DNA of 64,000 nt from Streptomyces sp. A1136 (GTDB taxonomy: Bacteria; Actinomycetota; Actinomycetes; Streptomycetales; Streptomycetaceae): contig NZ_SSBJ01000001.1 of NCBI RefSeq assembly GCF_004795055.1, forward strand, positions 186,001-250,000. The letters are read 5' to 3'. The position numbers and the translations under genes were made by a program. Below the pieces are notes generated by a model that was given only the letters and a program-made list of their open reading frames with translations, was not told where the DNA came from and did no database searches. Of this stretch, positions 51,796 to 62,218 are shown in pieces. Numbering within the stretch: the stretch's first letter is position 1; each line of letters starts with the position of its first letter.

Positions 51796-51815
51796 ACCAC
51801 GGATTCGACCGTGGT
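51796..51815. promoter_or_regulatory. Inverted repeat upstream of the flavohemoglobin gene
   Basis: ACCACGG (51796-51802) and CCGTGGT (51809-51815) form a perfect 7-bp inverted repeat with a 6-bp spacer, 40 bp before the ATG. It may be an operator. It does not clearly match the known NsrR or Rex consensus. Confidence 0.4.
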
Positions 51816-51854
51816 GTGTGCAGACCGACCCAGATGCTCTAAGCGAGGCACCGC

Positions 51855-53042
51855 ATGGACGCTCCGCCCACCAGAACGGCGAGACGGGGGACGGACCGGA
51901 TACCCCCCGGCGCCGGGGCGACCGAGCCTTCCCCCGATGCCGTACTCATCCGCAAGACGCTCGCGGAGATCGAGCCCATCTCCGACAAGGTCACTTCGTA
52001 CTTCTACGCCTTGATATTCACGCGGTATCCCGAGATGCGGGACATGTTCCCCGTGGCCATGGACGTCCAGCGCGACCGACTGCTGAAGGCGCTCCTCACG
52101 GCCGCCGAACACATCGACGATCCCGCGGTGCTCACCCCGTATCTACGCCGGCTCGGCACCGGGCACCGCAAGTACGGGACCATGGCCGGCCACTACCCGG
52201 TGGTGGGCGAGGCTCTGATGGGGGCGCTGGCCCGGTACGCGGAACGGACATGGGGACCGGAGGCCGAGGCCGCGTGGGTGCGGGCGTATACCGCGATCTC
52301 CCAGATCATGATCGACGCGGCGGCCGAGGATGAGGCCAAGGCGCCGGCCTGGTGGCACGCGGAGGTGGTCGCCCACGATCTGCGGACACCCGACATCGCG
52401 GTGCTGACGGTGCGCCCGGACCGGCCCTACGCCTTCCTGGCGGGTCAGTACACCAGCTTGGAAACGCCATGGTGGCCACGGGTCTGGCGGCACTACTCCT
52501 TCGCCTCCGCCCCGCGCGCCGACGGACTGCTGTCCTTCCACGTGAAGGCCGTTCCGGCCGGTTGGGTCTCCAACGCCCTGGTCCGGCACGCCCGGCCGGG
52601 CGACGTCCTACGCCTGGGCCCACCGGCCGGCTCGATGGTGGTGGACCACAGCACGGACAACGGGATGCTCTGTCTCGGCGGCGGGACGGGCATCGCGCCG
52701 ATCAAAGCGTTGATCGAAGACGTGGCCGAACACGGTGAACGGCGCCGGATGGAAGTCTTCTTCGGAGCGCGCAGCGACGACGACCTGTACGACAAGGACA
52801 CGCTGCTCGGGCTTCAGCGCTCGCACCCTTGGTTGTCGGTGCGTCCGGTCGTGGGGGAAGGACTCGCGGGGCAGCTGCCCCAGGCAGTCGGTGTGAACGG
52901 GCCGTGGAGCACCTACGACGCGTTCATCTCGGGTCCGCCCGCGATGATCCGCAACGGTGTGGACGCGCTCAAGCGGATCGGGATTCCCGGGGAGCGCATC
53001 CGCTACGACTCGGTCGAGGAGCTGGTGGGGGTCGCCGGCTGA
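51855..53042 (+). CDS. Flavohemoglobin-like protein (globin, FAD and NAD domains)
   Basis: This 395-residue protein has a disordered leader of ~25 residues and a globin domain with the proximal haem histidine H104 in RRLGTGHRKYG. The FAD-binding domain has WRHYSFAS, and the NAD(P)-binding domain has LCLGGGTGIAPIKALIEDV. The C-terminus, YDAFISGPPAMIRNGVDAL, is usual. Flavohemoglobins oxidise nitric oxide to nitrate with oxygen and NADPH, so a nitrosative-stress role is likely. The spacing between globin and reductase is typical of Hmp. It converges on the NUDIX gene. Confidence 0.88.
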   Translation: MDAPPTRTARRGTDRIPPGAGATEPSPDAVLIRKTLAEIEPISDKVTSYFYALIFTRYPEMRDMFPVAMDVQRDRLLKALLTAAEHIDDPAVLTPYLRRLGTGHRKYGTMAGHYPVVGEALMGALARYAERTWGPEAEAAWVRAYTAISQIMIDAAAEDEAKAPAWWHAEVVAHDLRTPDIAVLTVRPDRPYAFLAGQYTSLETPWWPRVWRHYSFASAPRADGLLSFHVKAVPAGWVSNALVRHARPGDVLRLGPPAGSMVVDHSTDNGMLCLGGGTGIAPIKALIEDVAEHGERRRMEVFFGARSDDDLYDKDTLLGLQRSHPWLSVRPVVGEGLAGQLPQAVGVNGPWSTYDAFISGPPAMIRNGVDALKRIGIPGERIRYDSVEELVGVAG

Positions 53043-53053
53043 CACCGGCGACC
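53030..53053. terminator. Hairpin across the flavohemoglobin stop codon
   Basis: GGTCGCCGG (53030-53038) pairs perfectly with CCGGCGACC (53045-53053) around a 6-nt loop that contains the stop codon. It may terminate both convergent genes. Confidence 0.5.
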
Positions 53054-53075
53054 GCCCGACGGCTCCTCGGAGGGA

Positions 53076-53555
53076 TCAGCCCAGGTCCGGGGCGTGCATC
53101 GCCCGCACGCCTTCGATGTTTCCGTCGAGGTAGTGGCGCAGGGACAGCGGCACGAGGTGGACGGCCGCGATACCCACCCGGCTGAACGGTACGCGGACGA
53201 TCTCGTACTCGCCCTCGGGCTCGTCGATCTCGGGGCCGTGTCGTTGGTCGGTATCCATCGATTCGAGGCGGCAGACGAAGAAGTGCTGCACCTTGACGCC
53301 GGTCACCCCGCCATCGGCGATGTGCTCGACGGTGTCCACGAAGCAGGGCACCACATCGATGATCTTGGCGCCGAGTTCCTCGTGTACCTCCCGGTGCAGG
53401 GCGTCGACCACGGTCGCGTCCGTGGGCTCCACTCCCCCGCCGGGAGTGAGCCAGTACGGATCGACGCCGGGCTTGGTGCGCTTGATGAGGATCAGGTCGT
53501 CACCGTCGAGCAGGATCGCGCGGGCGGTGCGTTTGACCACGGGACGTTCGGTCAT
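53076..53555 (-). CDS. NUDIX hydrolase
   Basis: This 159-residue protein starts at the ATG at 53555 (MTERPVVKRTARAILLDGDD). The Nudix box is GGGVEPTDATVVDALHREVHEELGA, close to Gx5Ex7REUxEEXGU. It cleaves a nucleoside diphosphate linked to another moiety; the exact substrate is not predictable. The open frame extends far upstream but the sequence there is shadow-like. It converges on the flavohemoglobin gene. Confidence 0.88.
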   Translation of the reverse strand: MTERPVVKRTARAILLDGDDLILIKRTKPGVDPYWLTPGGGVEPTDATVVDALHREVHEELGAKIIDVVPCFVDTVEHIADGGVTGVKVQHFFVCRLESMDTDQRHGPEIDEPEGEYEIVRVPFSRVGIAAVHLVPLSLRHYLDGNIEGVRAMHAPDLG

Positions 53556-53659
53556 GGGTGAAGAGTGGCCCACTCTTCCGCTTCTGAAACGCGTGCCCGC
53601 GAAACACGCGGTCCCGGGCCGCGAACCGCATGGTGGGCGGGACTCCGGGATACGGCGGG

Positions 53660-54565
53660 TCACCAGTCCGCGGCGGCGCGCAGCAGCCGGTCGTGGGCCC
53701 GGGCGAGGTGGGCGAGCGCAAGGCTGCCTGTCCGTACGACGACGAACCAGGTGCGCAGGGGTGGCACCGCGGGCTCCAGCAGGGAGACGATCTGGCCGCG
53801 GTCCAAGGCCTCCTGGCAGAGGTAGCGAGGCAGGACGGCGAGACCCGCTCCCGCCCGGACGCACTCGCGTACGGCCCTGAGGTCGGGCACGACGACGGTG
53901 GCGGCGGCTTCCGGCGGCGCGTCGAAGACGGCGGCCCAGTAGCGCGTGACGAGCGGGAGGCTCTCGTGCACCTCCACGACCGGGATCCCGTCGAGAGCCG
54001 CCGGGCTGTCGGGGCCCTTCTCGCGCAGCAGGTCCGGATCGACGAGGGCGGCCCAGTAGGGAGCGGCGACGAGGACCTGTTCCTCGTCGCACAGGGGAGT
54101 CGCGGTGACCGGCCCGCCGCGCGGCCGGCCGGTGGTGACCACGAGGTCGTGCTGCCCGGCGGACAGTCCGTCGAGGACTTCCTCGGCGTCGGTCTTCAAC
54201 GCGGTGCGCAAGGTCTGGCCTTGGCCGACCAGCGGGGCCAGGGCGGGCAGCACGCGCTGGCACACGAACTCGGGTGGCCCGGCGATGTGCAGCGTGCGTA
54301 ACGCGCCGGCGGCCTCCCGCTCGGTCTCGGTGATGCGCAACAGCGCGTCGAGGTGGGGGGCGGCCTTGTGGGCGAGTTCGTCGCCGATGGCGGTGGGTGT
54401 CACCCCCCGGGCCCGGCGGTGGAAGAGCGGCCGACCCAGTTGCCGTTCGAGGGTGCGGATCTGTGAGGTGACGGCGGGCTGGGACAGCCCGAGGAGTGCG
54501 GCGGCCCGGGTGAACGAGCCGGCCCGGTGCACGGCGACGAAGGTACGCAGCAGGGCCAGGTCCAT
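53660..54565 (-). CDS. LysR family transcriptional regulator
   Basis: This 301-residue regulator has the N-terminal winged helix MDLALLRTFVAVHRAGSFTRAAALLGLSQPAVTSQIRTLERQLG. A periplasmic-binding-like effector domain follows. It lies on the same strand as the downstream-coordinate PLP enzyme gene, separated by a hairpin, and upstream of NUDIX. The AT-rich gap at 54590-54615 may hold its operator. Regulated target and inducer are unknown; a link to sulfur amino acids through the neighbouring gene is possible but not shown. Confidence 0.9.
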   Translation of the reverse strand: MDLALLRTFVAVHRAGSFTRAAALLGLSQPAVTSQIRTLERQLGRPLFHRRARGVTPTAIGDELAHKAAPHLDALLRITETEREAAGALRTLHIAGPPEFVCQRVLPALAPLVGQGQTLRTALKTDAEEVLDGLSAGQHDLVVTTGRPRGGPVTATPLCDEEQVLVAAPYWAALVDPDLLREKGPDSPAALDGIPVVEVHESLPLVTRYWAAVFDAPPEAAATVVVPDLRAVRECVRAGAGLAVLPRYLCQEALDRGQIVSLLEPAVPPLRTWFVVVRTGSLALAHLARAHDRLLRAAADW

Positions 54566-54691
54566 GGCGGCCCCTCTCGTTGGGGTCCTTCAACTATAAA
54601 TATGCCGATAGGCCCCTGTCGCTACCGTGATTGGACTCTGACGCAGAGTCAACTAGCCTTGTCAACGTGGTTCTTCGCCGAAGGAACCCGA

Positions 54692-54730
54692 GGGCGGTCC
54701 GAGCCACGAGGGGGGAGGCTCGGACCGCCC
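54692..54730 (-). terminator. Hairpin after the PLP enzyme gene
   Basis: A perfect 14-bp stem (54692-54705 with 54717-54730) with an 11-nt loop begins 12 bp past the stop codon. Confidence 0.8.
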
Positions 54731-54742
54731 TGCTTGGGCGGG

Positions 54743-55900
54743 TCAGCCGTTCTTGCCCGCGGAATCAAGCGCCCGCAGGACGTCGGCGACCAGGTCCTCT
54801 GTGTCCTCGGCGCCCGCCGAGAAGCGGATGAAGCCGTCCGGCACGGCGTCCCCGCCCCACCGTCCGCGCCGCTCGGCGGTGGACCGCACCCCACCGAAAC
54901 TCGTGGCGTCCTCCACCAGGCGCAGGGCGCCCATGAAGCGTTCCGCGTGCGGCCGGTCCGCCAGGGTGAAGGAGACCACCGACCCGAAGCCGCTCATCTG
55001 CAGGGCGGCCGTCTTGTGCGACGGGTCCGAGGGGAGCCCCGGGTAACGCAGCCCGGTGATGTCGGCGCGTTCGCGCAGGGCCTCGGCGACGGCCAGTGCG
55101 TTGATCCACTGGCGCTGTGTCCGCAGCTGGATCGTGGCGAGCGAGCGGTGGGCCAGCCAGGCTTCCATCGGACCCGGGATGGCGCCGACGATCTTGCGCC
55201 AGCGGCGGACGCCGGCGGCCAGCTCGGGGTCGCGGCAGGCGACGTAGCCGATCAGGAGGTCACCGTGGCCGGTGAGTCCCTTGGTGCCGCTGGCGACGGA
55301 GAAGTCCGCGCCGAGTTCCAGCGGGCGCTGCCCGAGGGGTGTGGCGAGCGTGTTGTCGACGGCGACCAGGGTGGAGCCGGCGTGCGCGGCCGAGACGAGG
55401 CGCCGTACGTCGCAGACGTCGAGGCCGGGGTTCGAAGGCGTCTCGATCCACAGCAGTCGGGCCGCGTCCAGCTCCGCGAGTTGGGCGTCATCGCGGGTCG
55501 GGGCGATGCGTACGTGGATCCCGTACGCCTCCAACTGCTCCCTGAGCAGCGGCAGCGCCTGGTATCCGTCGGAGGGGAGCGTGACGGTGTCGCCCGCCCG
55601 GGTCTGCGACAGGAGGACCGCGGAGACGGCGGCCATCCCGGAAGCGAAGACGACGGTCTCCACACCGGCCTGTCCGGGTGCCTCCAGCTCGCTGATGGCC
55701 CGTTCGAGCAGGGTCCACGTCGGGTTGCTGTCGCGGGCGTATGCGTACGGGCCCTCGACCTCGCCGGGGAGGTGGAAGTGGGCGGCGAATACGGGCCCCG
55801 GCAGCGGGGGCTCGTTCTTCACGGGATCGGGCAGCCCGGCACGGACGGCCCGGGTCCCGTCACCGTATCGGTCCACCGATGAGGTGGGGTGATCGTTCAC
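54743..55900 (-). CDS. Cystathionine gamma-lyase/synthase family PLP enzyme
   Basis: This 385-residue member of the Cys/Met metabolism PLP family has a PLP lysine in SVASGTKGLTGHGDLLIG near residue 210. PLP-phosphate contact comes from VVFASGMAAVSAVLLS, and the substrate region includes WIETPSNPGLDVCDV. The family includes cystathionine gamma-lyase, gamma-synthase and methionine gamma-lyase; homologues in Streptomyces are usually annotated as cystathionine gamma-lyase. The exact reaction cannot be separated by sequence. The ATG at 55900 begins the protein, just upstream of the phage-holin-like gene on the same strand. Confidence 0.85.
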   Translation of the reverse strand: MNDHPTSSVDRYGDGTRAVRAGLPDPVKNEPPLPGPVFAAHFHLPGEVEGPYAYARDSNPTWTLLERAISELEAPGQAGVETVVFASGMAAVSAVLLSQTRAGDTVTLPSDGYQALPLLREQLEAYGIHVRIAPTRDDAQLAELDAARLLWIETPSNPGLDVCDVRRLVSAAHAGSTLVAVDNTLATPLGQRPLELGADFSVASGTKGLTGHGDLLIGYVACRDPELAAGVRRWRKIVGAIPGPMEAWLAHRSLATIQLRTQRQWINALAVAEALRERADITGLRYPGLPSDPSHKTAALQMSGFGSVVSFTLADRPHAERFMGALRLVEDATSFGGVRSTAERRGRWGGDAVPDGFIRFSAGAEDTEDLVADVLRALDSAGKNG

Positions 55901-55939
55901 GGGGTGGGCTCCTTCAACACACTCGGTACGGGTCGCCGC

Positions 55940-56323
55940 TCAGCTCTTGTCGGGCAGGGCGAGGTTCACGGCCCACGAGACGACGGAAATGATCAGCCCG
56001 CCGATGAGTGCGGCCCAGAACCCGTCGACGTGGAAGCTGAGATCGAACTGCTTGGCCAACCAAGAGGTCAGCATCAGCATCAGGGCGTTCACCACGAGGG
56101 TGAACAGACCCAGGGTGAGGATGAAGAGCGGGAGGGAGAGCAGCTTCACCACGGGCTTGACGATCAGGTTGACCAGGCCGAAGACCAGGGCGACCAGGAT
56201 CAGGGTGAGGACCCGCTTGCCGGTGCTGTTCCCGTCCTCGTCGAGCGTGATGCCCGCGACCAGCCAGATGGCCACGGCCAGGGCGGCCGCATTGGCGAGC
56301 GTCTTGACTACGAAATTCGTCAT
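55940..56323 (-). CDS. Small membrane protein, phage holin IV-like (DUF superfamily)
   Basis: This 127-residue protein (MTNFVVKTLANAAALAVAIWL...) has four hydrophobic segments and the motif GLVNLIVKPVVKLLSLPLFILTLGLFTLVVNALMLMLTSWL. That is typical of the widespread phage holin family 4 / YkvA-like proteins of chromosomes. Despite the name it is not evidence of a prophage. An ATG at 56344 is an alternative start; the internal ATG at 56323 fits homologues better. Function unknown. Confidence 0.82.
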   Translation of the reverse strand: MTNFVVKTLANAAALAVAIWLVAGITLDEDGNSTGKRVLTLILVALVFGLVNLIVKPVVKLLSLPLFILTLGLFTLVVNALMLMLTSWLAKQFDLSFHVDGFWAALIGGLIISVVSWAVNLALPDKS

Positions 56324-56410
56324 GGGTCCGATCGTTGCAGACAAGATGTTGGTGGGACATCGTCAGATCAGCGGATTCGACGACGCGGCGGAGTAAGGGG
56401 TAGTACGAGG

Positions 56411-56728
56411 ATGAAAGCCTTCCGGCTGGACGAGCTCGAAGCGGAACGGGCTGCCAATGACGGTGCGTATCTGCAGTTCCTGAAAGAGCGGAACATGTCG
56501 GTCGGGCTCTACGCGCTCGACGCCGGGCAGACCGACCCCCAGCAACCGCATGGCCAGGACGAGGTGTACTTCGTCGTGAGCGGCCGGGCGTCGGTCACGG
56601 TCGGGGAGGAGACGACGACGGTGGCCAACGGGAGCGTGGTCTATGTCCCGGCCGGTGTGCCGCACAAGTTCCACCACATCACCGAGCCGTTGAAAGTGAT
56701 GGTGGTGTTCTCCCCGCCCGAGGGCTGA
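56411..56728 (+). CDS. Cupin domain protein
   Basis: This 105-residue single cupin starts MKAFRLDELEAERAANDGAYLQFL. Cupin motif 1 is PHGQDEVYFVVSGRASVTVGEE, retaining His and Glu ligands, and motif 2 is VPAGVPHKFHHI, with a His ligand. It is a probable metal-dependent isomerase, dioxygenase or binding protein; the substrate is unknown. The ATG at 56411 lacks a clean spaced ribosome site. A hairpin follows. Confidence 0.85.
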   Translation: MKAFRLDELEAERAANDGAYLQFLKERNMSVGLYALDAGQTDPQQPHGQDEVYFVVSGRASVTVGEETTTVANGSVVYVPAGVPHKFHHITEPLKVMVVFSPPEG

Positions 56729-56749
56729 GGCCGAGGGCTGAGGGTCGGG

Positions 56750-56780
56750 CCCCTGATCCCCCTAAGGGTCGGATCAGGGG
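56750..56780 (+). terminator. Cupin gene terminator
   Basis: A perfect 10-bp stem (56750-56759 with 56771-56780) lies 21 bp past the cupin stop. Confidence 0.65.
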
Positions 56781-56860
56781 GTTCCGAGGGCTCGCGGGCC
56801 CCCGGACGAGAACGTGGCCTCCTAGCATCGAAGCAGGAAGTCACGGACGAGGAAGAGGTT

Positions 56861-57094
56861 GTGGACATGGACGGGATCCGAGCGATGTTCGAGGGCATGC
56901 CCTGGTGGGTCAAGTGGGTCGCCGTTCCGCTGCTCGCACTGTTCGTCTTCGGGGGTGTCATCACCAGCATCCTCGGGACGCTGATCGCCTTCGTCTTCAA
57001 ACTGCTGCTCTTCGTGGCGCTGGTGGGCGGATTGATCTTCGTGGTGAAGAAGTTCACCCGAGGCGGATCGAAGTCCTCCGCCGGTGAGTGGTAG
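56861..57094 (+). CDS. DUF5326 family small membrane protein
   Basis: This 77-residue protein (GTG at 56861, or ATG at 56867) has a short polar start and two membrane spans: WVKWVAVPLLALFVFGGVITSI and TLIAFVFKLLLFVALVGGLIFVV. A basic tail follows. The pattern FEGMPWWVKWVAVP is conserved in Streptomyces DUF5326. Its role is unknown. The GAGGAAGAGG upstream supports a real start. Confidence 0.78.
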   Translation: MDMDGIRAMFEGMPWWVKWVAVPLLALFVFGGVITSILGTLIAFVFKLLLFVALVGGLIFVVKKFTRGGSKSSAGEW

Positions 57095-57345
57095 GACACG
57101 CCGACGCGGCGATACCCGCGTTAACCCAGGCGAGGGAACGTGAGGTACGAAACCTCTCACGCCGCCAGAACCGGCCGATAGAGTGCGAATCTGGGCCGTC
57201 CCTGGGTACCCATAGCGGTATCACCGTTCTGACCTGCGGTTATCTTCATCAGCTTGTCGAGCGCGCCCCCAGGCACGGCATACGCGGGGGCGGCCCCCGC
57301 AGGGCGGGCCGCCCCTGAGCTCGCCGTCACGCCTGGGGGTGAGTT

Positions 57346-58116
57346 TTGTCCGCGGTCCACAACGCCGGTGTGCCGACGCTGATCGCTTCCGTACAGCGGG
57401 CGCTGAGACTGCTTGAAGCGGTCGGTGCCCACAGCGGGGGCGCCCCGGCGAAGCAACTGGCGCGGGAAGCCGGGCTCCCGCTTCCCACCGCCTACCACTT
57501 GCTGCGCACCCTGACCCATGAGGGCTACCTGCGCCGCCAGGGCGGTGTCTTCGTCCTCGGCGACGCCGCCTGGCGTCTGGCCCGCAGTGGGCTCCAGCAG
57601 AAACGTCGCAGCATGATCGTCGACTCCCTCGCGCACTTTCGCGACGTGGTCGGTGCCCCCGTCTACTTCGCCGTCTACCGCGAGGGTGAAATCGAGGTGG
57701 TGGGCGTATCGGACACTCCGGCCGCTCCGGCATGCGAGGAGTGGGCCGATTTCCGCGAGACCGGCCACGCGCACGCCATCGGACAGTGCCTGCTCGGGCA
57801 GCTCGACGAGAAGACGCGGAAGGACCACTACGACCGGCATCCGGTTGGCGCGGTAACCCCTTACACCGTGCGGAGCGAGCGTGCTTTGGAGCGACGCCTC
57901 GCTTCCTTGCAGCGCATGGAGGTGGTTACAGAGCGTCAGGAGTATGCAAGGGGCACGGTGTGCGCCGCCATCCCGATTACGGCAGGAGACACCGCCGCAA
58001 CCATGGCGATTTCACTCCCTTTGCACCAAGAAGACCGGTTGCGCTATGCAGTTGATCGACTACGGAGTGAAGTAGGCGCGCTGTTGAGCACCCTCTCGTT
58101 CTCTATCAGTATCTGA
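57346..58116 (+). CDS. ssgR: IclR-type regulator SsgR
   Basis: This 256-residue IclR-type regulator has an N-terminal HTH (GAPAKQLAREAGLPLPTAYHLLRTLTHEGYL) and a C-terminal effector-binding domain. It lies directly upstream of ssgA, and in S. coelicolor the IclR-type SsgR is the activator of ssgA. The TTG at 57346 is the chosen start, with GGGGGTGAG upstream; a GTG at 57370 is an alternative. The overall match to known SsgR and its gene partner make the name secure. It links this region to sporulation-specific cell division. Confidence 0.9.
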   Translation: MSAVHNAGVPTLIASVQRALRLLEAVGAHSGGAPAKQLAREAGLPLPTAYHLLRTLTHEGYLRRQGGVFVLGDAAWRLARSGLQQKRRSMIVDSLAHFRDVVGAPVYFAVYREGEIEVVGVSDTPAAPACEEWADFRETGHAHAIGQCLLGQLDEKTRKDHYDRHPVGAVTPYTVRSERALERRLASLQRMEVVTERQEYARGTVCAAIPITAGDTAATMAISLPLHQEDRLRYAVDRLRSEVGALLSTLSFSISI

Positions 58117-58215
58117 AATCTCACTCCTTGTGATCTGCTAGCGCTTCCACCACTCTTGTCAAGAGGGCCCATGGGGGGACCATTCCTGGCCACTTCCACA
58201 ACATCGGGGTAGTCA
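58117..58215 (+). promoter_or_regulatory. ssgR-ssgA gap, ssgA promoter region
   Basis: The 99-bp gap contains TCAAGAGGG and a GGGGGG run but no clear -35/-10 pair. ssgA is known to be SsgR-dependent; no SsgR box is recognised here. Confidence 0.4.
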
Positions 58216-58665
58216 ATGCGCGAGTCGGTACAGGCAGAGGTCATGATGAGCTTTCTCGTCTCCGAGGAGCTCTCCTTCCGGATCCCGGTGGAGCTCCGGT
58301 ACGACGCTCACGACCCCTACGCAGTGCGACTGACCTTCCACCTTCCGGGAGACGCGCCCGTGACCTGGGCGTTCGGCCGCGAACTGCTCCTCGACGGGAT
58401 CAACAAGCCCTGTGGTGACGGCGATGTGCACATCGCCCCGTCCCACCCCGACGAGCTGTCGGACGTCCACATCCGTCTGCAGGTCGGCGGCGAGCGGGCG
58501 CTGTTCCGCGCGGGAGCCGCGCCGCTGGTCGCTTTTCTCGACCGCACCGACCGAATCGTTCCGCTCGGGCAGGAACGCAACCTCGGGGACTTCGAGGGGA
58601 CGCTGGACGAGGCGCTCGACAGAATCCTCGCCGAAGCCCGGCAGAACGAGCAGAACGCCGGCTGA
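58216..58665 (+). CDS. ssgA: Sporulation cell-division regulator SsgA
   Basis: This 149-residue founder-type SsgA-like protein begins MRESVQAEVMMSFLVSEELSFRIPVELRY. The conserved core DAPVTWAFGRELLLDG and VHIRLQVGGERALFRAGAAPLVAFLDRT follows. SsgA-like proteins are restricted to actinomycetes and position FtsZ rings and septa; SsgA stimulates sporulation-specific division and localises with SsgB. It ends ...ILAEARQNEQNAG. It follows ssgR by 99 bp and converges on the YibE/F gene. Confidence 0.95.
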   Translation: MRESVQAEVMMSFLVSEELSFRIPVELRYDAHDPYAVRLTFHLPGDAPVTWAFGRELLLDGINKPCGDGDVHIAPSHPDELSDVHIRLQVGGERALFRAGAAPLVAFLDRTDRIVPLGQERNLGDFEGTLDEALDRILAEARQNEQNAG

Positions 58666-58719
58666 CGTCAGGCGCGCTTCGCCACCCGGCCCCCCTGCGA
58701 ACTGGGTGGTCCGGGCGGA

Positions 58720-60135
58720 TCAGCGCTTGCGCCGACGCCCTCGGCCACCGCGCGCCGGTCCTGTGGCCGGGGTGGTGCGGGCGCCCCCGGGACGGTCGGC
58801 CGACACCACCAGCGCGGCCAGGGCGGTGGTCACCGGCACGGAGGCCACGAGCCCGATGGAACCCACCAGCGTTCTGATGATCTCCTCGGCCACCAATTCG
58901 CTGTTGGCGACCGAACCCATGCTGCTGTTCGCGATGGAGAAGAGCAGCAACAGGGGAAGCGCCGCGCCCGCGTAGGCGAGCACCAGGGTATTGACCACGG
59001 ACGCGATGTGGTCGCGTCCGATCCTGATGGCGGCCCGGTACAAGGCCCGTGACCCCATCGTGGGATCGGCCTGGTGGAGTTCCCAGACGGCGGACGTCTG
59101 GGTGACCGTCACGTCGTCGAGCACACCGAGCGATCCGATGATCACGCCTGCCAGCAGCAAACCGCTCAGGTCGATGTCCGGGTAGAGGCCGTGGATGAGC
59201 CCCGTGTTGTCGTCGGTGTTTCCGCTGAGGAAGGCCCATCCGATGAAGAGCGATCCCAGCAACCCGATCAGCAGCAGTGACACCAGCGTGCCGAGCACGG
59301 CGACCGAGGTACGCGCGGTCAGGCCGTGACACATGTACAGCGCGATCAACATGATGGCGCTGGCCCCGACCACCGCAACGACCAGCGGGTTGGAGCCTTG
59401 GAGGATCGCCGGGAGGATGAACAGGGTCAGGACGCCGAAGCTGACGACCAGTGCCACCAGGGCGAACAGGCCGCGCATCCGACCGACCACGACGACCGCG
59501 AGGGCGAAGATGCCCGCCAGCAAGGCCAACGGGAACTTCCGGTTCAGGTCGATGACCGAGTACTGCAGGTCGCGGGGAGCGTCCGGTGCGTACGCCACCA
59601 CCACCTCCTGGCCGTTCGTCAACTGTCGGGGAGCCCCGGGCTGGACGATCTCCACGAAGGTGCGCCCCTTGTCCGGGCCGGTACCGACCTCGACGGTCGC
59701 CTTCTTGCACGCACCGGTCTGTTCCGCCGTGGCCTCGCGCCCCGACGGGGTCGAGGTGTCACCGGTCGGTGGGACCTGGGAGGCGTTCACGGACTTGCAG
59801 TCCACACGCGCCAACGCGACGACCTTGCCCTGTTGCGTCTGCCGGTCGAAGCCGACGCCGGTCCGCTCGTGTGCCGGAGCTCCGCCCGGCCAGAGCACCA
59901 CCATCCCGACGAAGACGGCGGCCGCGAAGGGGATCAGCACGGCGGCGATAACCTTGCGCAGGTGCAGGGAGACCGGCGCCGCCGGACCGTGCCCATGGCT
60001 GTGGGAATGCCCGTGCGCGGACCCGTGGGCGTGGCCGTTGGCGGACCCGTGGTGATCTCCGTGGGACGCGTGCGCGTGGTCACTGTGGCCGGGGGGCTCG
60101 GAGGGCTGGGTGGGAAGCTGCGGCGAGGACGTCAC
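58720..60135 (-). CDS. YibE/F family membrane protein with histidine-rich leader
   Basis: This 471-residue protein (GTG at 60135; GTG at 60168 is an alternative) opens with about 45 residues rich in His, Gly, Ser and Asp (repeated H-x-H), a likely metal-binding segment. A membrane anchor, an extracellular domain with one Cys pair and about 8 membrane spans of the YibE/F family follow, including LLLAGVIIGSLGVLDDVTVTQTSAVWEL. The GVLDDVTVTQ motif is diagnostic. In other bacteria the family is of unknown, possibly transport, function. The His-rich tip suggests binding of Zn, Ni or Cu. It ends with a basic tail. Confidence 0.83.
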   Translation of the reverse strand: MTSSPQLPTQPSEPPGHSDHAHASHGDHHGSANGHAHGSAHGHSHSHGHGPAAPVSLHLRKVIAAVLIPFAAAVFVGMVVLWPGGAPAHERTGVGFDRQTQQGKVVALARVDCKSVNASQVPPTGDTSTPSGREATAEQTGACKKATVEVGTGPDKGRTFVEIVQPGAPRQLTNGQEVVVAYAPDAPRDLQYSVIDLNRKFPLALLAGIFALAVVVVGRMRGLFALVALVVSFGVLTLFILPAILQGSNPLVVAVVGASAIMLIALYMCHGLTARTSVAVLGTLVSLLLIGLLGSLFIGWAFLSGNTDDNTGLIHGLYPDIDLSGLLLAGVIIGSLGVLDDVTVTQTSAVWELHQADPTMGSRALYRAAIRIGRDHIASVVNTLVLAYAGAALPLLLLFSIANSSMGSVANSELVAEEIIRTLVGSIGLVASVPVTTALAALVVSADRPGGARTTPATGPARGGRGRRRKR

Positions 60136-60218
60136 CGACCGATCATCGCAAGAGATGAGGGGGCCCACTGTTCAGCACGCCACAGATGACGCTAGCGTGG
60201 GGGCTACTTTGCACAACG

Positions 60219-62136
<1,918 letters not shown>

Positions 62137-62151
62137 GGCCAGTACCCGCAC

Positions 62152-62195
62152 GGAACGGACCCGCGACCCATTGGGGGGAGTCGCGGGCCCGTTCC
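62152..62195 (+). terminator. thiC terminator
   Basis: A 16-bp inverted repeat with one mismatch (62152-62167 with 62180-62195) and a 12-nt loop lies 15 bp past the thiC stop. It probably also serves the convergent membrane protein gene. Confidence 0.7.
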
Positions 62196-62203
62196 AGGCG
62201 TGT

Positions 62204-62217
62204 GTTTCACGTGAAAC
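62204..62217. promoter_or_regulatory. parS: parS site (perfect), thiC/membrane-protein gap
   Basis: Exact GTTTCACGTGAAAC between the thiC terminator and the stop codon of the convergent gene. Confidence 0.95.
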
Positions 62218-62218
62218 A

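Noticed and set aside
52537..52546. TTCCACGTGAA inside the flavohemoglobin gene as parS
   Set aside because: It keeps only the CACGTG-centred core and lacks the full 14-bp palindrome.
55940..56323. Prophage remnant suggested by a phage-holin-like protein
   Set aside because: No integrase, structural or lysis genes are nearby; this family is widespread on chromosomes.
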